Source: Astragalus membranaceus (Eukaryota; Streptophyta; Magnoliopsida; Fabales; Fabaceae). Taken from it: 64,000 bases of DNA. A model generated the notes under the pieces. That model saw only the letters and a list, made by a program, of their open reading frames with translations, had not been told where the DNA came from and made no database searches. Shown piece by piece: positions 23,675-35,549 of this stretch. Position 1 is the stretch's first letter, and each line of letters starts with the position of its first letter. The stretch is from NCBI GenBank assembly GCA_039519185.1, contig CM076851.1, positions 99,631,531 to 99,695,530 of the forward strand. The letters are read 5' to 3'. A program made the translations under genes and the position numbers.

Positions 23675-24156
23675 CTGCCAAAAAATAGAGTTCACTGTGA
23701 ATTCAAGATGGGTGAGCAGTGAGGTCTAATAATGTGGAAGTAAACAGGGGGGGTAGCTTTCAGTATCACCAATATGACCTTTTAAATAGAGAATCGGAAG
23801 TTTTCCATGTCAAATATTGTTGATATTGAAGGAGAGTAGCAGGAAAACCCTAACTCAAAAAAAGAGCAAAGATGTAGAGAGAGATCGACTACCATTCTGA
23901 AACCGCAACTACGGTGTCGTTGTTCTCCGTGCGCCAGATCTGAAACCGCAACCACCATGTCGTTCCATCCCCTCTACCAAAGACCGTCGCAACACCACCA
24001 TAAGACGACGCCGAGTCCTTCTCTGGCGACCGTCGCGTGCATCTCGCGCAGCCCCGTGCCTCCTCCTCCCTGGTGACCATCATGTTGCCGCTCTCATCGC
24101 ATCCTCTCTCCCTCTCTCATCTCAGTCACAAACTCTTCTCTCACTCCGAGTTTCTT

Positions 24157-24540
24157 TCACCATGGAACGTTGATGTAGTTTCGGGGGACGATGCAGCGGC
24201 ACAACTGGTCCTTAACGGTGGGAAGGGAAGAGAGAAGGCGGTGTCGTTTTGAGGGTGTGATTAGCCAAACGCGAATCTTACAATCTTGGTGAGCTGTGAA
24301 GACTCTTGTACCGCTAAACGCGATGGATTTAACGAAGCCTGAGTTAGACGAGCTTTCGTTGAAGGCGTCAACGTGGGTGTAAGGAGAAAGATCGAAAACG
24401 TTGATCACGTTGAGAGATGCGGCGTAGAGAAGGTTGTGGTAGTTGACTGGATTTTTGTGTTGAAGGAGAAACGGCGGAGCGATAGAGAAGCTGTTAGGGT
24501 TATTGGAGCGAGAAAGGTTTTTTATCAAAACGCATGACAG
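24157..24540 (-). pseudogene. Fragment of a JINGUBANG-like WD40-repeat protein
   Basis: The frame encodes HNLLYAASLNVINVFDLS, SSNSGFVKSIAFSGTRVFTA, HQDCKIRVWLITPSKRHRL and LSSLPTVKDQLCR..VPRNYINV. This is the first WD40 blade and following linker of plant JINGUBANG/At-type WD40 proteins, which regulate pollen and other signalling. Homology stops at the NYINV phrase, where the family continues with an RRHK-type segment; here a stop follows two codons later. The remaining blades are missing. An upstream open extension to 24609 runs into CACTA terminal repeats and is not part of the protein. Confidence 0.8.
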
Positions 24541-24545
24541 GTTTT

Positions 24546-24843
24546 TATTTTTTATAATAATTAAATTATTGGAGAACGGTTTCAAACCGTTGTGTAAAAG
24601 GATAAACAAAAAACCGTTGTCACTGAGCTTTCGACAACGGTTTTTACGCGTTGCCTAAAGCTTAAAGAAAAAACCGTTGCCGTAGACCTTATGGGAACGG
24701 TTTTCAGCCGTTGCCATTAAAAAAAATTTAAAAAAAAATGAATCAGCAACGGGTTCAAAAAACCGTTGCCATTGTTGGCTAAGGCAACGGTTTTTTTGAT
24801 GACGAAATTTTAGGCGTTGCCATAGGTTCCAAATGTTGTAGTG
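24546..24843 (+). mobile_element. Right terminal region of a CACTA transposon, with subterminal AACGGTTTT repeats
   Basis: The segment ends GTTGTAGTG, the inverse of CACTACAAC. It is packed with copies of AACGGTTTTT / AAAACCGTTG in both orientations (about eight between 24575 and 24795), typical subterminal repeats of the CACTA superfamily. The next three bases AAG would be the target duplication. I found no matching left end with the same subterminal repeats; it may be deleted. Confidence 0.75.
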
Positions 24844-24857
24844 AAGGTATGTCCAAT

Positions 24858-24861
<4 letters not shown>

Positions 24862-24925
<64 letters not shown>
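24862..24925. repeat. (TA)n microsatellite
   Basis: About 32 uninterrupted TA units, starting 18 bp beyond the CACTA end. Confidence 0.97.
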
Positions 24926-24927
<2 letters not shown>

Positions 24928-25729
24928 TACATGTTTTATCTCAAGGTGATCCCAGCAAAAGAATGCATTAACCAAGGTATGAACTTGTAATACCCAAAGT
25001 AATTTTAAATTACTTTGAGTATTACATTGTTGTTTCTTGAATTAAATTATATGCATTTTTACAAGTTTGATTCATATCGCTATATAATTAAGAATTACAA
25101 GTTAGGTGTTAGAAAGGGGGGTGTATATAAAAATCCTATTCTATTAGCCTTTGGCCCAAATTAAACTAACAAAAAGCCCAGCAAAGTTTCAAATCACCAG
25201 CTGAAATAAGAGGGAAACGCACCATTTCCTCTCACTCTTAGTTAGTAGAAACAAGTTGATAGAGTAAAAAAAGAAAAGAGAAGAGAGAGTGCGAAGAGAG
25301 AGGAAGAGAAGGAAGAGGAGAAGTTGCTGAAGTGAAGCTTCAAAAGCTGGGGTTCATAAAAATAGAAGATCTCAACTTCAAATCATCACCATTCTACTTC
25401 AAATAGAGTTTCCATTCACTTCATGTTACCCCAAAAATTCTGGAAAAATCTCAACACCACCTTCAACCACTCGATTTCGTTTGCATGATGAAGGGGAGCT
25501 TAGGAATTTGATTCAACTCTTGCATGTGGGTTATCAACCAGAAAATGGTGTCTAGGAAGCTACATCGATGATTGAAGCCCTCATTTCAGAAATCTTGGGT
25601 TGCCATGTGCGATTTTGGGTGTTGGGAGCTCACTAGGATTTGGAGAGAACTCTCGTAGTGAAGTTGATTGTACAGTGAGTTTCCTTTTTTCCCCCTCATG
25701 CGATTTTGGGTTCCACCTCCCTCATTTGT

Positions 25730-26009
25730 GTTGGGGATGAAGACGTGAAAGGGACAAGAAAGGAAGTGGCGGCGCTAAAGGACAAAAGGAATGATTAGGG
25801 CAATATAATATCAATAGTAAAAGCTGCACTGAATTTCATAAAAGTAGGGTACAATTTACATGCTACTGACGTCTGTATATATATACAATGAAACAGGTCC
25901 AATCCCATAATTTCGACTAGCCCATTCGACTGGCCCATCTCGACTAGATTAATTTCTAACTACACCTACTATTATTACAAGCAATAGAATTACAAGGCAT
26001 ATCTCAATA
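25730..26009 (-). repeat. 3' LTR of the copia element
   Basis: 280 bp, minus orientation, from TATTGAG (TG changed to TA) to CCCCAACA. It is followed on its inner side by the polypurine tract AATTAGGAGGGAA. Confidence 0.93.
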
Positions 26010-26016
26010 TTCCCTC

Positions 26017-28875
26017 CTAATTCACATTGCTGAGTGACATCATCCCAAGCATCGTTCTCAGTTCTTCGAATCTTCCCTTTTGCAATGGCTTGGTCATTGC
26101 ATCAGCTACTTGAAGTTCCAAACAGCAATATTCCAGATTCAGCTTCTCATTGTTTACTTGATCACGCAGGAAGTCATATCTGGTTTCTATGTGCTTCGAC
26201 CTACCATGTGCAACAGGATTCTTGGCGAGATCTATCGCAGACTTGTTGTCCATCAACAACTTCATTCCTTCGACCCTGTGCACTCCAATTTCGACCAATA
26301 GCATGCTCAGCCATGATGCTTGACATGCTGCAAACGAAGCAGCCACATACTCTGCTTCACAAGAGGATAACACAACTATACTTTGCTTCTTCGAGCACAA
26401 AGAGATGGGTGTCGATCCATACATGAAGACATGCCCACTTGTGCTTTTTCGATCACTCTTGTCTCCACTCCAGTCGGAGTCAGTGTAGCCAAACACTTCA
26501 TCACCTTTCTTCGACACACTCTTGCTAGGGAACAGAATACCATAACTTTGTGTTCCATTTACATACCTTAGTACTCTTTTTGCAGCTACCATATGAGAGC
26601 TTTTCGGCTTCTCCATGAATCTGCTGATCATTTCGACACTAAACATAATGTCAGGTCGAGTGTTGCACAGGTACCTTAAGGAGCCCACGATCTGTTTGAA
26701 CAAGGTGGCATCTACTTCAATCCCTTCATCGTCTTTCGACAGCTTGCTGCTAGTGTCTGATGGTGTCGAAACTTCCTTGCAGTTGCTCATGTCGAATCTT
26801 TTCAGGATATCAACTGCATACTGACTGGTGCAGGAGTATACCCTTACTTGTCTTGGTAAACTCCATCCCCAAGAAATATGATAGATGTCCCAGATCACTC
26901 ATTTCAAATTCTGACATCATCACTTTCTTGAAGGCTTCGACTTCGACTTCATTGCTACCAGTTACAAGTAGATCATCTACGTACAGGCACAACAACAACT
27001 GAGTCGAAGTTCCATTCTTCTTCACATATACTCCATGTTCATTGGTGCATCTCATGAACTTCTGAGCCAAGAGAAAACCCTCAATTCTCTTGTTCCACGC
27101 TCTTGGAGCTTGCTTGAGCCCATACAGGGTCTTCTCCAACTTATATACTTGTCTTATTTACCCTTCGATTCAAAACCAGGTGGTTGACAAACATAGACTT
27201 CCTCCTCCAGAGGTCCATTCAGAAATGCTGACTTTACATCTAGTTGATGTAGGGGCAAGCCTCTATGACTTGCCAATGCTACTACCAATCTGATGGTTTC
27301 GATTCTGGCTACTGGGGCAAAGACCTCATTGAAATCCAAACCAGGTTTCTGCAGGAACCCTTTGGCTACTAGCCTGGCCTTGTACTTGGCCACTTCTCCA
27401 TTGGGCTTGAGTTTGGTCTTGTAGACCCATTTCATGCCTATAGCTTTCTTTTGTCTTGGAAGTTCGACTAGCTTCCAAGTGCCATTCTTTTCGATTGACT
27501 TCAGCTCATCAATCATTGCTTCCTTCCACTGCTTGTGACTAAGGGCTTGCTCCAGGCTCACTGGTTCAGCTTCTACCATTAGTGCAAAGTGTGTCAGGTC
27601 TCCCTCTGCTGTAATAGCAGAATCTGGGTAAGTGTCGAATCCTTCTAGTCTTACTGATCTCTGCCTTTCCCTTTGCGACCTTCTTAAAGGTTCGACAGCA
27701 ATGGGTTCTTCTGGCTCTTCAGTTTCGACCTTTTCATTCTGATCATCTCGATCAGAGACTTCGTCGAAGTCCATCATTGTAATTTTCTCACAGCCTTCTT
27801 CCCAGTTCCAATGTTTCGACTCATCTACTACGACATCTCTGCTTTTCACTATTTTCTTCTGCACAGGATCATACAGTTTGTATGCTCCTGTCGAATGATA
27901 GCCAACAACGATCATTTGTTGTGCTCTATCATCCAGCTTGCTTCTTAGTTGCTCAGGGACATGTCTATAACATACTGAGCCAATTATTCTGAGATGCTTG
28001 ACACTTGGCTTTCTTCCTAGCCAAGCTTCTTCAGGTGTCTTCCTAGTCAATCTCTTTGTGGGGCATTTGTTCAGAATATACACTGCTGTGGCTACAAGTT
28101 CTCCCCATAAACTATGAGGTAGCTTCTTCTCCTTCAACATGCTTATTACCATGTTGAGGATGGTCCTGTTTTTCCTCTCAGCAGTACCATTATGCTGAGG
28201 CGTGTAAGGTGCAGTGACTTCATGCACAATTCCTTCTTTCTCACAGAATTCGACAAATCCATGAGAATTGTACTCACCACCTCCATCGCTTCTAAGGGTT
28301 TTGATTGCACATTCACTCTGCTTTTCAATCATTACCTTAAACTTCTTGAATACTTCTAGTACTTCACTCTTCCTTTTGATCAAATACACCCAGGACATTC
28401 TAGTGTATTCGTCAATGAAGGTGACAAAATACTTATTCCCTCCTAAGGAACATACTTCGAAAGGACCACAGACATCAGAAAATATCACCTCTAGCTTCTT
28501 CTCTGCTCTGCTAGGTACTTCTGATTTAAACGAGTTTCTTGGTTGTTTCGACTTGCAATTACTCTCGCAAACTTCGACCGGTACTTTTACTACAGGCAAC
28601 CCATGAACCATCTTCTTTTCATGTAGTTGACTCAAGCTCTTGAAGTTGAGGTGGCCAAATCTCCTGTGCCATCTCCACCGCTCCTCTTCGACAGTGGTCT
28701 GGAGACAATGTTCTTCGACTACTTGCAGCTTGATCTTGAAGGTTCTGTTACTCTGCATCGACACCTTCAAAATCATCTTCTTGGTCGAATCGAACAAGTT
28801 GAGACTGTTATCACCCATTTCGACGGTGAAGTTTTTCTCAATCATCTGCCCAATACTTAGCTGATTGCTCCTCAT
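26017..28875 (-). pseudogene. Copia integrase, RT and RNase H (three frames)
   Basis: 28875-27154 holds GAG-pre-integrase (WHRRFGHLNF), the integrase core with the D, D and E of SDVCGPF, RSDGGGEY and GTAERKNR, and the start of RT (QLDVKSAFLNG). A TAA and a one-base loss break it at about 27140-27160. 27139-26810 holds LYGLKQAPRAW and the YVDD active site (LCLYVDDLLVTGS). A one-base gain near 26815 shifts to the last frame, ending at 26017. That frame has RNase H motifs (YTDSDWSGD, SSCEAEYVA, DNKSAIDLAKNP). The element is full length but not able to make an unbroken polyprotein. Confidence 0.93.
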
Positions 28876-28994
28876 ATCTGGTACATAAAATACCCCTTAG
28901 CTGTAGCACCACTTACCATCTTTCGACAGGAACTTTATGGTACCTACTCCTTTAGCAGTAACTCTACTGTTATCTGCAAACCTTATCTTTTTGC

Positions 28995-30248
28995 TTATCT
29001 GCTCCAGTTCGACAAATCACTCCTTGTGACAACACATGTGATTTGAACTGAACATCCTGTGTCGAGATACCATTCGACAGACTTCTCTTCAGTCGAATTT
29101 GTATCAGCCTTCAACAACAGTAATTCTAGGTCAGTAGCTGTCATGAATGACAATTCTTCATCATCATTGCTGGCAATGTTGGAGGCATCACCAGTGTTTC
29201 CACTGCCCTGCCACACACACATTGCACAAGTATTTTGAGCATCGCAAGTGAATCCACTTATACAAGTGTTCCCACTATTTTGGTCGCTACTTTCAGCAAT
29301 TCCTTCATCGAGTCGAATCTCATCTTCGACAGCCATCAACATTAACTCCTCTGAGTCAGAGTCTGAGTCACCACCATTAGCAAACTTGGCTTCTGCATCT
29401 TTATCCCTAGGAACTTTCTTGTTTTTACACTTGTTCCTATAATGCCCAAATTGCTGACAGTTATAACACTGAACTTTCGACAGGTCTCCCTTCTTCTTGT
29501 CGAAAGATCCTTGTTCTTTCTTCTGACTGCTTGATCCTTTTTCTCTACCCTTCTCCTTGTTGCCTGCCTTCCAATTTCTCTTAGAGGAGTATGAAAGCAA
29601 GGCTTGTTCAGTTTCTTTCTCTGAACTTCTCTGCCTTATTCTCAATTCATGTGCCTCTAAGGAACCCTGAAGTTCATCTAACTTCAACGTGTCTAGGTCC
29701 TTGGATTCTTCGATAGCAGTGACAACATAGTCGAATTCCAGGGTTAAGGATCTGAGCACCTTTTCGACTTTATTTACTTCAGTCACAGTTTCACCATTAC
29801 CTTTCATTTGATTAGTTAATGCTACTAACCTCGTAATGAATTCTCCAATCGATTCTCCATCTGTCATCTTCAAGGCCTCGTACTGTTTCCTGAGCGACTG
29901 AAGGCGTATCTTCTTCAGTCTATCTTCTCCTCCATACGAGTTCTTGAGGATGTCCCAAGCTGCCTTCGCTGACTCACTGTCAATGATCAGGTTCAGGACA
30001 TTGGAATCAACACATTGGTGAATCAAAAACAACCCTTTTCCATCTTTCTTCCTCAGCGAATGGTGGTTGTTCCTCACCGCTTCAGTGGCGTTTGCTGCCA
30101 AGGGTGGAACACCATCATTCACGACATCAAGGACATCTTGATATCGAAACAGCACCTTCATCTGCGCACACCATCGTTCATAATCCTTTCCGTCGAAGAT
30201 TGGGAGGTTCCCCGGAATACCTCCACCAGAGTTGTCTCGCGCTGCCAT
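28995..30248 (-). pseudogene. Copia Gag and protease N-terminal region
   Basis: The likely start is ATG 30248 (MAARDNSGGGIPG), since the open frame upstream reads through the primer site and LTR. Gag has a DUF4219-like start (LPIFDGKDYERWCAQMK), a UBN2 core, and a CCHC knuckle CYNCQQFGHYRNKC. The protease follows with WYLDTGC, but the usual CSNHM reads CSVQI. The frame is lost at 28995 within the protease, and a short stretch is damaged up to 28875, where the pol frame resumes. The gag part itself is intact, so it could still make virus-like-particle protein. Confidence 0.92.
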
Positions 30249-30280
30249 GGATCTTGATAGATTTTGTAAGGATCTAACAA

Positions 30281-30293
30281 GCTCTTGATACCA
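30281..30293 (-). promoter_or_regulatory. Primer-binding site of the copia element
   Basis: TGGTATCAAGAGC on the minus strand matches the complement of the initiator tRNA-Met 3' end (usual form TGGTATCAGAGC) with one extra A. Confidence 0.85.
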
Positions 30294-30296
30294 GTT

Positions 30297-30561
30297 TGTT
30301 GGGGATGAAGACGTGAAAGGGGACAAGAAAGGAAGTGGCGGCGCTAAAGGAAAAGAGGAATGATTAGGACAATATAATATCAATAGTAAAAGCTGCACTG
30401 AACTTCATAAAAGTAGGGTACAATTTACATGCGACCGACGTCTGTATATATATACAATGAAACAGGCCCAGGCCCATAATTTCGACTAGCCCATTTCGAC
30501 TAGATTTCTAACTACACCTACTATTATTACAAGCAATAGAATTACAAGGCATATCTCAATA
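30297..30561 (-). repeat. 5' LTR of the copia element
   Basis: 265 bp, minus orientation. It ends CCCCAACA, three bases before the primer-binding site. Confidence 0.93.
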
Positions 30562-30748
30562 ATTTGCTCAGTGTATGAATGTGGATTGCAAGTTCAGTTT
30601 TAGCTTATTAAGATGCTATCAAATGCTACCATGGTGAATATATGTTTGTGTGCTTAATGTGATGTTTGAATGGTTGAACTTGAATGGTTTTGAATTGTTT
30701 GAAATGTGATTTGAGTATGTTACAAAGGTATGAAATGTTTGGTATTTT

Positions 30749-30808
30749 TTTTGGGTAAACCCGGGTATCCACCGCACGAACAACAGTGACTAATCCCTCG
30801 CCCATTGT
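30749..30808 (-). mobile_element. 60-bp SINE-like scrap with a 15-bp target duplication
   Basis: AATGTTTGGTATTTT occurs at 30734-30748 and 30809-30823 and flanks a 60-bp segment of different base composition. Its left edge is a T-run, so on the minus strand the insert ends in an A-tail after CGGGTTTACCC. This fits a heavily 5'-truncated SINE or LINE inserted by target-primed reverse transcription. Confidence 0.65.
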
Positions 30809-31258
30809 AATGTTTGGTATTTTGATATATATATATATATATACATATATATATGAGGATAATTAAGAGTTGGAAGAGCTTTGAATGCCATTAGAAAGGG
30901 AAAGAAACACTAAAATAGCACAAAGGTTGTTGTGGAATGCAAATTAACCGAAAAATATCCCCTGAACCCTTCTTTCAATGCTTTGGAGTTTGGACTATGA
31001 TGCCTTTGAAGGTTGGTATTTTTTTTAGTTATTATTATTGTTTGTGATAGACTACACTAAGCTAAACACTAGATCTAGGGTTGCAAGAGAAGAAATAAAC
31101 ATAAAACAACTTCTGATATTTCATATCCTCAAAGGAGGCAGCATTACATCTTAAATACTTAGGGTTTTCTTCTAAGACTGCTAAGCAAATGGGCCACAGG
31201 CCACTTAGAACAACAGGAACGGAATAACAATCACTAGTGCAAAAATGACATTAGAATT

Positions 31259-31585
31259 AGACATTTAAAGTCAGGCGCCCAGATGCCTGACTACATAGGT
31301 AGACACGGTGGCAAACTTGTAAATAAGTGGCAAAAATCGCGAGTAATAAGGTCAAGCGGATACACGCCTGACTTCTAAAGTGAAGAAATAGTGAGAAAAT
31401 AAGACTTTAGAAGTCAGGCATGTATGCGCCTGACTACATAAGTGACACGGTGGCAAACTTGTAATTAGCAGTGGATTTTTTTTCTTCTGTTCTAATACTT
31501 TAGACGTCATGCGTCTATTCTCGCTTGACCTCTAAAGTACTTTAGAAGTCAGGCATATACACGCCTGACCTCTAAAGTACTAAAA
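31259..31585. repeat. Left subterminal inverted repeats of the Pack-CACTA
   Basis: Copies of AAAGTCAGGCG with inverted partners CGCCTGACTTCT, for example near 31272-31296, 31365-31375, 31411-31434 and 31538-31578. Pairs fold into short hairpins. A phrase ACACGGTGGCAAACTTGTAA occurs at about 31303 and 31447. Confidence 0.85.
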
Positions 31586-33031
31586 TAAATAAAAAAATTT
31601 CACCCTCTCAAATCAGAACACTCTCTCCTCTCCATTCTCACTCTCACTCTCACTCTCACGCGAAAACCCTAATCCTTCTTCTTCTCTAATCCTTCTTCTT
31701 CACTCCCTCGCCCCCTCACCCCCTCACCGTCACCCACACTCCCTCACCGTCACCCTCACTCCCTCACTCCCCCTCACCGTGAAACTCAGAACACTCTCCA
31801 CCCCATTCACGCCATTCTCAAGCCGTCCTTTCGCGTCCTCACGCCTCACTCCGAGAACGCCGCCCTCCGCCTCGCCTCGCCTCGCCTCGCCTCGCCGTGC
31901 ACCACTCCACCCTCCGGCGCGCGTCTTTTCCGTTGCTCTCTCCACTTCAGTTTCACGCTCAACGCTCACGCTCACGCCCGCTGCTTCTGAGTTTCACGCT
32001 AAACTCCTCTTCCATTTTCCAGGCAAGTCTCCCTCTCTCTCTCTCTCTCCCTCTCCCTCTCCCTCTCCCTGTGTCTCTCTCTCTCTCTGTCGCTCTCTCT
32101 GCCTCTCTTTCTAGGTTTTTTTTGATACTGTTCTGAATCCCCTATTGCAACGAGCGTGTTGCACATCTCCTATCTAATTCCTAATTTCTCAGTTTGAAAC
32201 ATGTGTGTTGCAAACCCTAGTTTTTTTGATTTGAACACGGGTCAGATCCAGAAGTCGCAAACCCTAGTTTTTTTGATTTGAACATGGGTCAGTTTGATGA
32301 TGCTTATGAGTATAGGCATGTTGTTGAAATGGAAATCTTCCTGTTTGATTTTGATGAGTCTGAAATGAAATCTGAATCGTGACTTTTGTTTGACTTTCAA
32401 TTTAATGAACTCATCAATATCATAACAGTTCTTTGATTGGAATAGCTTCTGTGTGTGATGATGATTCTATTGGAAACTCTTGGATACACATAATCCTTCT
32501 AATGTGATAGTTGTTTTTATCAATAAAATCTCATTCATTTGTTTGACATACTAATGTGATAGTTGTTTTTATGTTATTGTGATAGTTTAAGGATCCCAGG
32601 ATCTTAACTGGCACAACCAGCTTCAAACTAGTTCCCAGGATCCCAATTTGAAGCAGGTTTTGGCAGATAATGGGACTGAAATTGAATACGCAACAAGAGA
32701 TGACTTTGTTACTGAAATGTAACATAGCTTTTAAAAAGAGCTTGGTGTAAATTTGTGGAATTTAACATATGCAGACCATTCTGTTGTTAGCTTTGGTTGT
32801 CTCTCTTTGTTTTAACCGTCTTTTGTAAATTGCTTGCTGTGATTCTGACCTGCTGAAGAATATTACTGTGTCGATTATAATACAGAAGCTTGAAAATCTT
32901 CTGTATGTTTGGTCTCTTTTATAAATAACAGAAAATCTTCAATTTGATCTTCTACAACTGTTTTTTGTATTGCTCTGATGATGATACATGAGTTTTGAAA
33001 TCACTTAATTATACAATTGCTTGATACACAG
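31586..33031. other. 5' captured region of the Pack-CACTA, origin unknown
   Basis: 31600-32110 is C/T-rich, like a plant 5' UTR or first exon (CTCACTCTCACTC, CTCTCTCTC). Open frames there are low-complexity. A 45-bp phrase starting GCAAACCCTAGTTTTTTTGA is duplicated at about 32210 and 32257. At 32593-32721 an open stretch (GSQDLNWHNQLQTSSQ and on to TRDDFVTEM, then stop) may be an exon, but I do not recognise it. Confidence 0.4.
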
Positions 33032-33169
33032 GGTTTTGCTGTTGCCATTAAAGTTGGATTGACAAAGGCAGACTTTGATGCCACTGTAGTCATTCATCCA
33101 ACTGCAGCTGAGGAATAGGTAACCATGCAGACTCCCACTAGGAAGATTCGAAAGAGCGATCCTCCAAAG
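33032..33169 (+). pseudogene. GR: Captured C-terminal exon of chloroplast-type glutathione reductase
   Basis: The exon lies between TACACAG and GTAAAT and encodes GFAVAIKVGLTKADFDATV, IHPTAAEE, a stop, then VTMQTPTRKIRKSDPPK. This is the dimer-interface end of plant glutathione reductase, which recycles GSSG with NADPH. It includes the HPTAAEE motif, where His binds at the active site. A TAG at 33116-33118 replaces the conserved Phe codon after EE. The basic TRKIRK tail points to the plastid/mitochondrial isoform. The FAD and NADPH domains are absent. Confidence 0.9.
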
Positions 33170-33570
33170 GTAAATCAATGGCTCTCAGCTTGTGTCCTCC
33201 ATTGAAATATTTTGCAGAAATATTGCTGCATTCTGTTCAGCAAACTAGTTATTGTTTTTGATTCTGAATCATTAATGAATACATTTGCAACTTTTCCTTA
33301 AACATGACATAGGAATATTGGCTAGAGTGCTGCTTGGCTTCACTTGGAGTCTACCTCCCAATATATCAAGCATCAATCTTGTTGAGTTTAAAGATGATAT
33401 GTTTCTTGCTGAGCCACTTTTGGCAATGGCTGAAGGTAGTACTTTAATTTGTTTTCTATACAGCATTTACCTTCCTATGTAATTTTTGATTACTTTAATG
33501 GAATCTGATATGTTAATTATATGATTGTTAATTTATTTTGTTGTTTGTTTTTTCATGTCCTTTGGCTTAG

Positions 33571-33895
33571 GTGAAGATCCGACACTGATTTTGTACACTA
33601 GCGGGACAACAGATAAACATAATGGAGTTGTTCTTACACACAGAAGGGTCATTGCTCAGGTATGCTGTATGATTTAACTTCAGTCATGTTTAATGCTACC
33701 CCAGATAGATAGTTTCACTACTGCACTTACTGCAGTTTAACTTATGTTGGCTGATTACCAACTCATTCTCATTCTCAAAAATCTGATATATTATCATGCT
33801 ATTATTTAGATGTGTGGCTTCTCTGCACTTCTTGAACCTGTCATGCAGAATGGGAAACCATCACTGGGCATTTGGAGCGATATGGCATGACTGAA
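33571..33895 (+). pseudogene. AAE13: Captured exons of malonyl-CoA synthetase (AAE13-like acyl-activating enzyme)
   Basis: Exon 33571-33659 (acceptor GGCTTAG, donor GTATGC) encodes GEDPTLILYTSGTT, then DKHNGVVLTHRRVIAQ. This is the AMP-binding P-loop of the ANL superfamily, with GTTGKPKG changed to GTTDKHNG, which would damage catalysis. Exon 33849-33895 encodes EWETITGHLERYGMTE, the A5 motif region, with two residues (RL) missing before LERYGMTE compared with the family. The stretch 33313-33437 may be a further exon. Much of the gene between and around is absent. Confidence 0.75.
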
Positions 33896-34117
33896 GTAAG
33901 TAAACTTTAGTTAAGTTCTTTGACTTTTTAGATAATCAGTTTCGTTAGAGCTCCTCAAAGTTGTAGTGAATCATATACATCGTATTTTGCTATATTTCTC
34001 ATGACTTTGTAGTGAATCATATAGTCGCAGAACTTGTGGTTTAGTTCAAAAACTACTGTCCAATTAACTATTTGGAAGTAACTGTTTTGTTCTTCTTTAT
34101 CCTTTTTCATACGCAAG

Positions 34118-34237
34118 GTGGTTGCAGTTGGCGAGTGTGGATTGGACTATGACCGGCTTCATTTCTGCCCAGCAGAGATTCAAAAGAAGTATGCAGTCAG
34201 TCATAGTGCAACTGTTGCTGCATGTGTCACTTTAGTT

Positions 34238-34288
<51 letters not shown>

Positions 34289-35025
34289 TTGATTTTCATA
34301 ATATATTAAAATCATTCATGGATCCTCTTTTTTTGGTGAATCCAAGGTATTTTGAGAAGCAATTTGAATTGGCACACATCACAAGATTGCCTATGTTTTT
34401 GCACATGCGAGCAGCAGCTGCAGATTTCTGTGAAATAGTTGAGAAAAATAAGGACAGGTATTGCTGGATTTCACTGTTTTGAAATTGTCAATATTCAAAT
34501 AATGCTACTTTCATGTGCCTCTTGTTTAGCTTATCATTCTATTTATTTTGAGAAACGAGCTTAATTCTAAGGGTGAGAAAGTATTGTTGCCACCCTTACT
34601 ATGTTGTTCCTGTTTTCAAGTTCAAGAATTGATGGAAAAATAGATAGAAAATGTTCAAGATCCATTGGAACAAATTGCATACATAGGGTTTGTTTGAAGA
34701 TACTTGTGGTTCTTTTCATACTCTTAGTCTATCATTCAATGGGTCATAAAAATTACCTCGAGGCCTTGACACCACATGTAAATAAGAAATAAATAGCCTT
34801 GAGGTTATTTCTATCTCATTTCTTCTAATGCCTAATATTTGCACCTATAGTATAAATATAATATATTAACATAAAATTGCATTTTATGGCATAATCACTT
34901 TGAGAAGTGAAATGGGCTAACCGTTTTCTTTTTATATGTCAGGTTCACTGCTGGAGTCACCCATTCATTTACTGGTAGTATGGATGACTGTATTAAGCTT
35001 CTCTCATATGATAAAATGTACATTG
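34118..35025 (+). pseudogene. Captured exons of a TatD-like deoxyribonuclease
   Basis: Three exons with intact splice sites: 34118-34188 (VVAVGECGLDYDR, with the metal-binding Glu of GECGLD), 34347-34457 (YFEKQFELAHITRLPMFLHM, with the metal-ligand His of LHMR) and 34943-35025 (FTAGVTHSFTGSMDDC, with the His of HSFTG). They are in frame with each other. TatD enzymes are metal-dependent 3'-5' exonucleases of the amidohydrolase fold. The N-terminal part with HxH and the C-terminal DSP motif part are missing. The first intron holds a (CT)n run. Confidence 0.88.
34241..34284. repeat. (CT)n microsatellite in the first TatD intron
   Basis: About 21 CT units between the first and second captured TatD exons. 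Confidence 0.95.
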
Positions 35026-35549
35026 GTAAATCCCTCCTTTTGAGCTTTACTATATTTTCTAGCCTATTTTAAATCCATCCTTTTGAGCTTTACAAGATGA
35101 TTACACTTTACGAAAGCTTTCTGTCCATAGCTGGTTTTGGTGTTTTGATATCAAAAGAAAGTCAAAGAGAAATGTATGGATGGTGTTTTGATATCAAAGA
35201 GAAAGTCAAAGAGAAATGCTTTTTTATCTGCAGGCCACTATTTTGCCAATTGTTTATTAGCTATCATTTGAACTTGGTTCTTTGATTCTTTTATTCCCCT
35301 GAAATAACTTTATTTCTTTCTTAATTTTTGTCTTATTTTTGTTCATGTTTTACTTGGTTATGGAAAAGAAAAATAAGCATTTTTAAGTTGGTGTCCTAGG
35401 TTTTTTAATGCTTTCATTAAATAAATGGAATGAGGAATTGATTGTTAATCTTTAATGATTAGTGTGTTTGGTTACTATATAACATGATCCATTGAAATTT
35501 TGAACACCAGGAGATAACTCCCATCTTCTGTTTGTCCATTTTGTTCAGG

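Larger units (their letters stand above)
25730..30561 (-). mobile_element. Full-length Ty1/copia retrotransposon, 4832 bp, with ATTTG target duplication
   Basis: LTRs lie at 25730-26009 and 30297-30561. ATTTG flanks the element at 25725-25729 and 30562-30566. The primer site TGGTATCAAGAGC (initiator tRNA-Met, plus coordinates 30281-30293) and a polypurine tract (26010-26022) fix the minus orientation. The coding region is gag, protease, integrase, RT and RNase H in copia order, broken at several points (next entries). The LTRs differ mainly by a ~15-bp indel near the internal GACTAGCCCATT phrase. Confidence 0.96.

Noticed and set aside
31730..32136. Overlapping frames of 79-111 codons on both strands as first exons in the Pack-CACTA
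   Set aside because: Low-complexity C/T-rich sequence with CTCTCT and GCCTC repeats; more like a 5' UTR.
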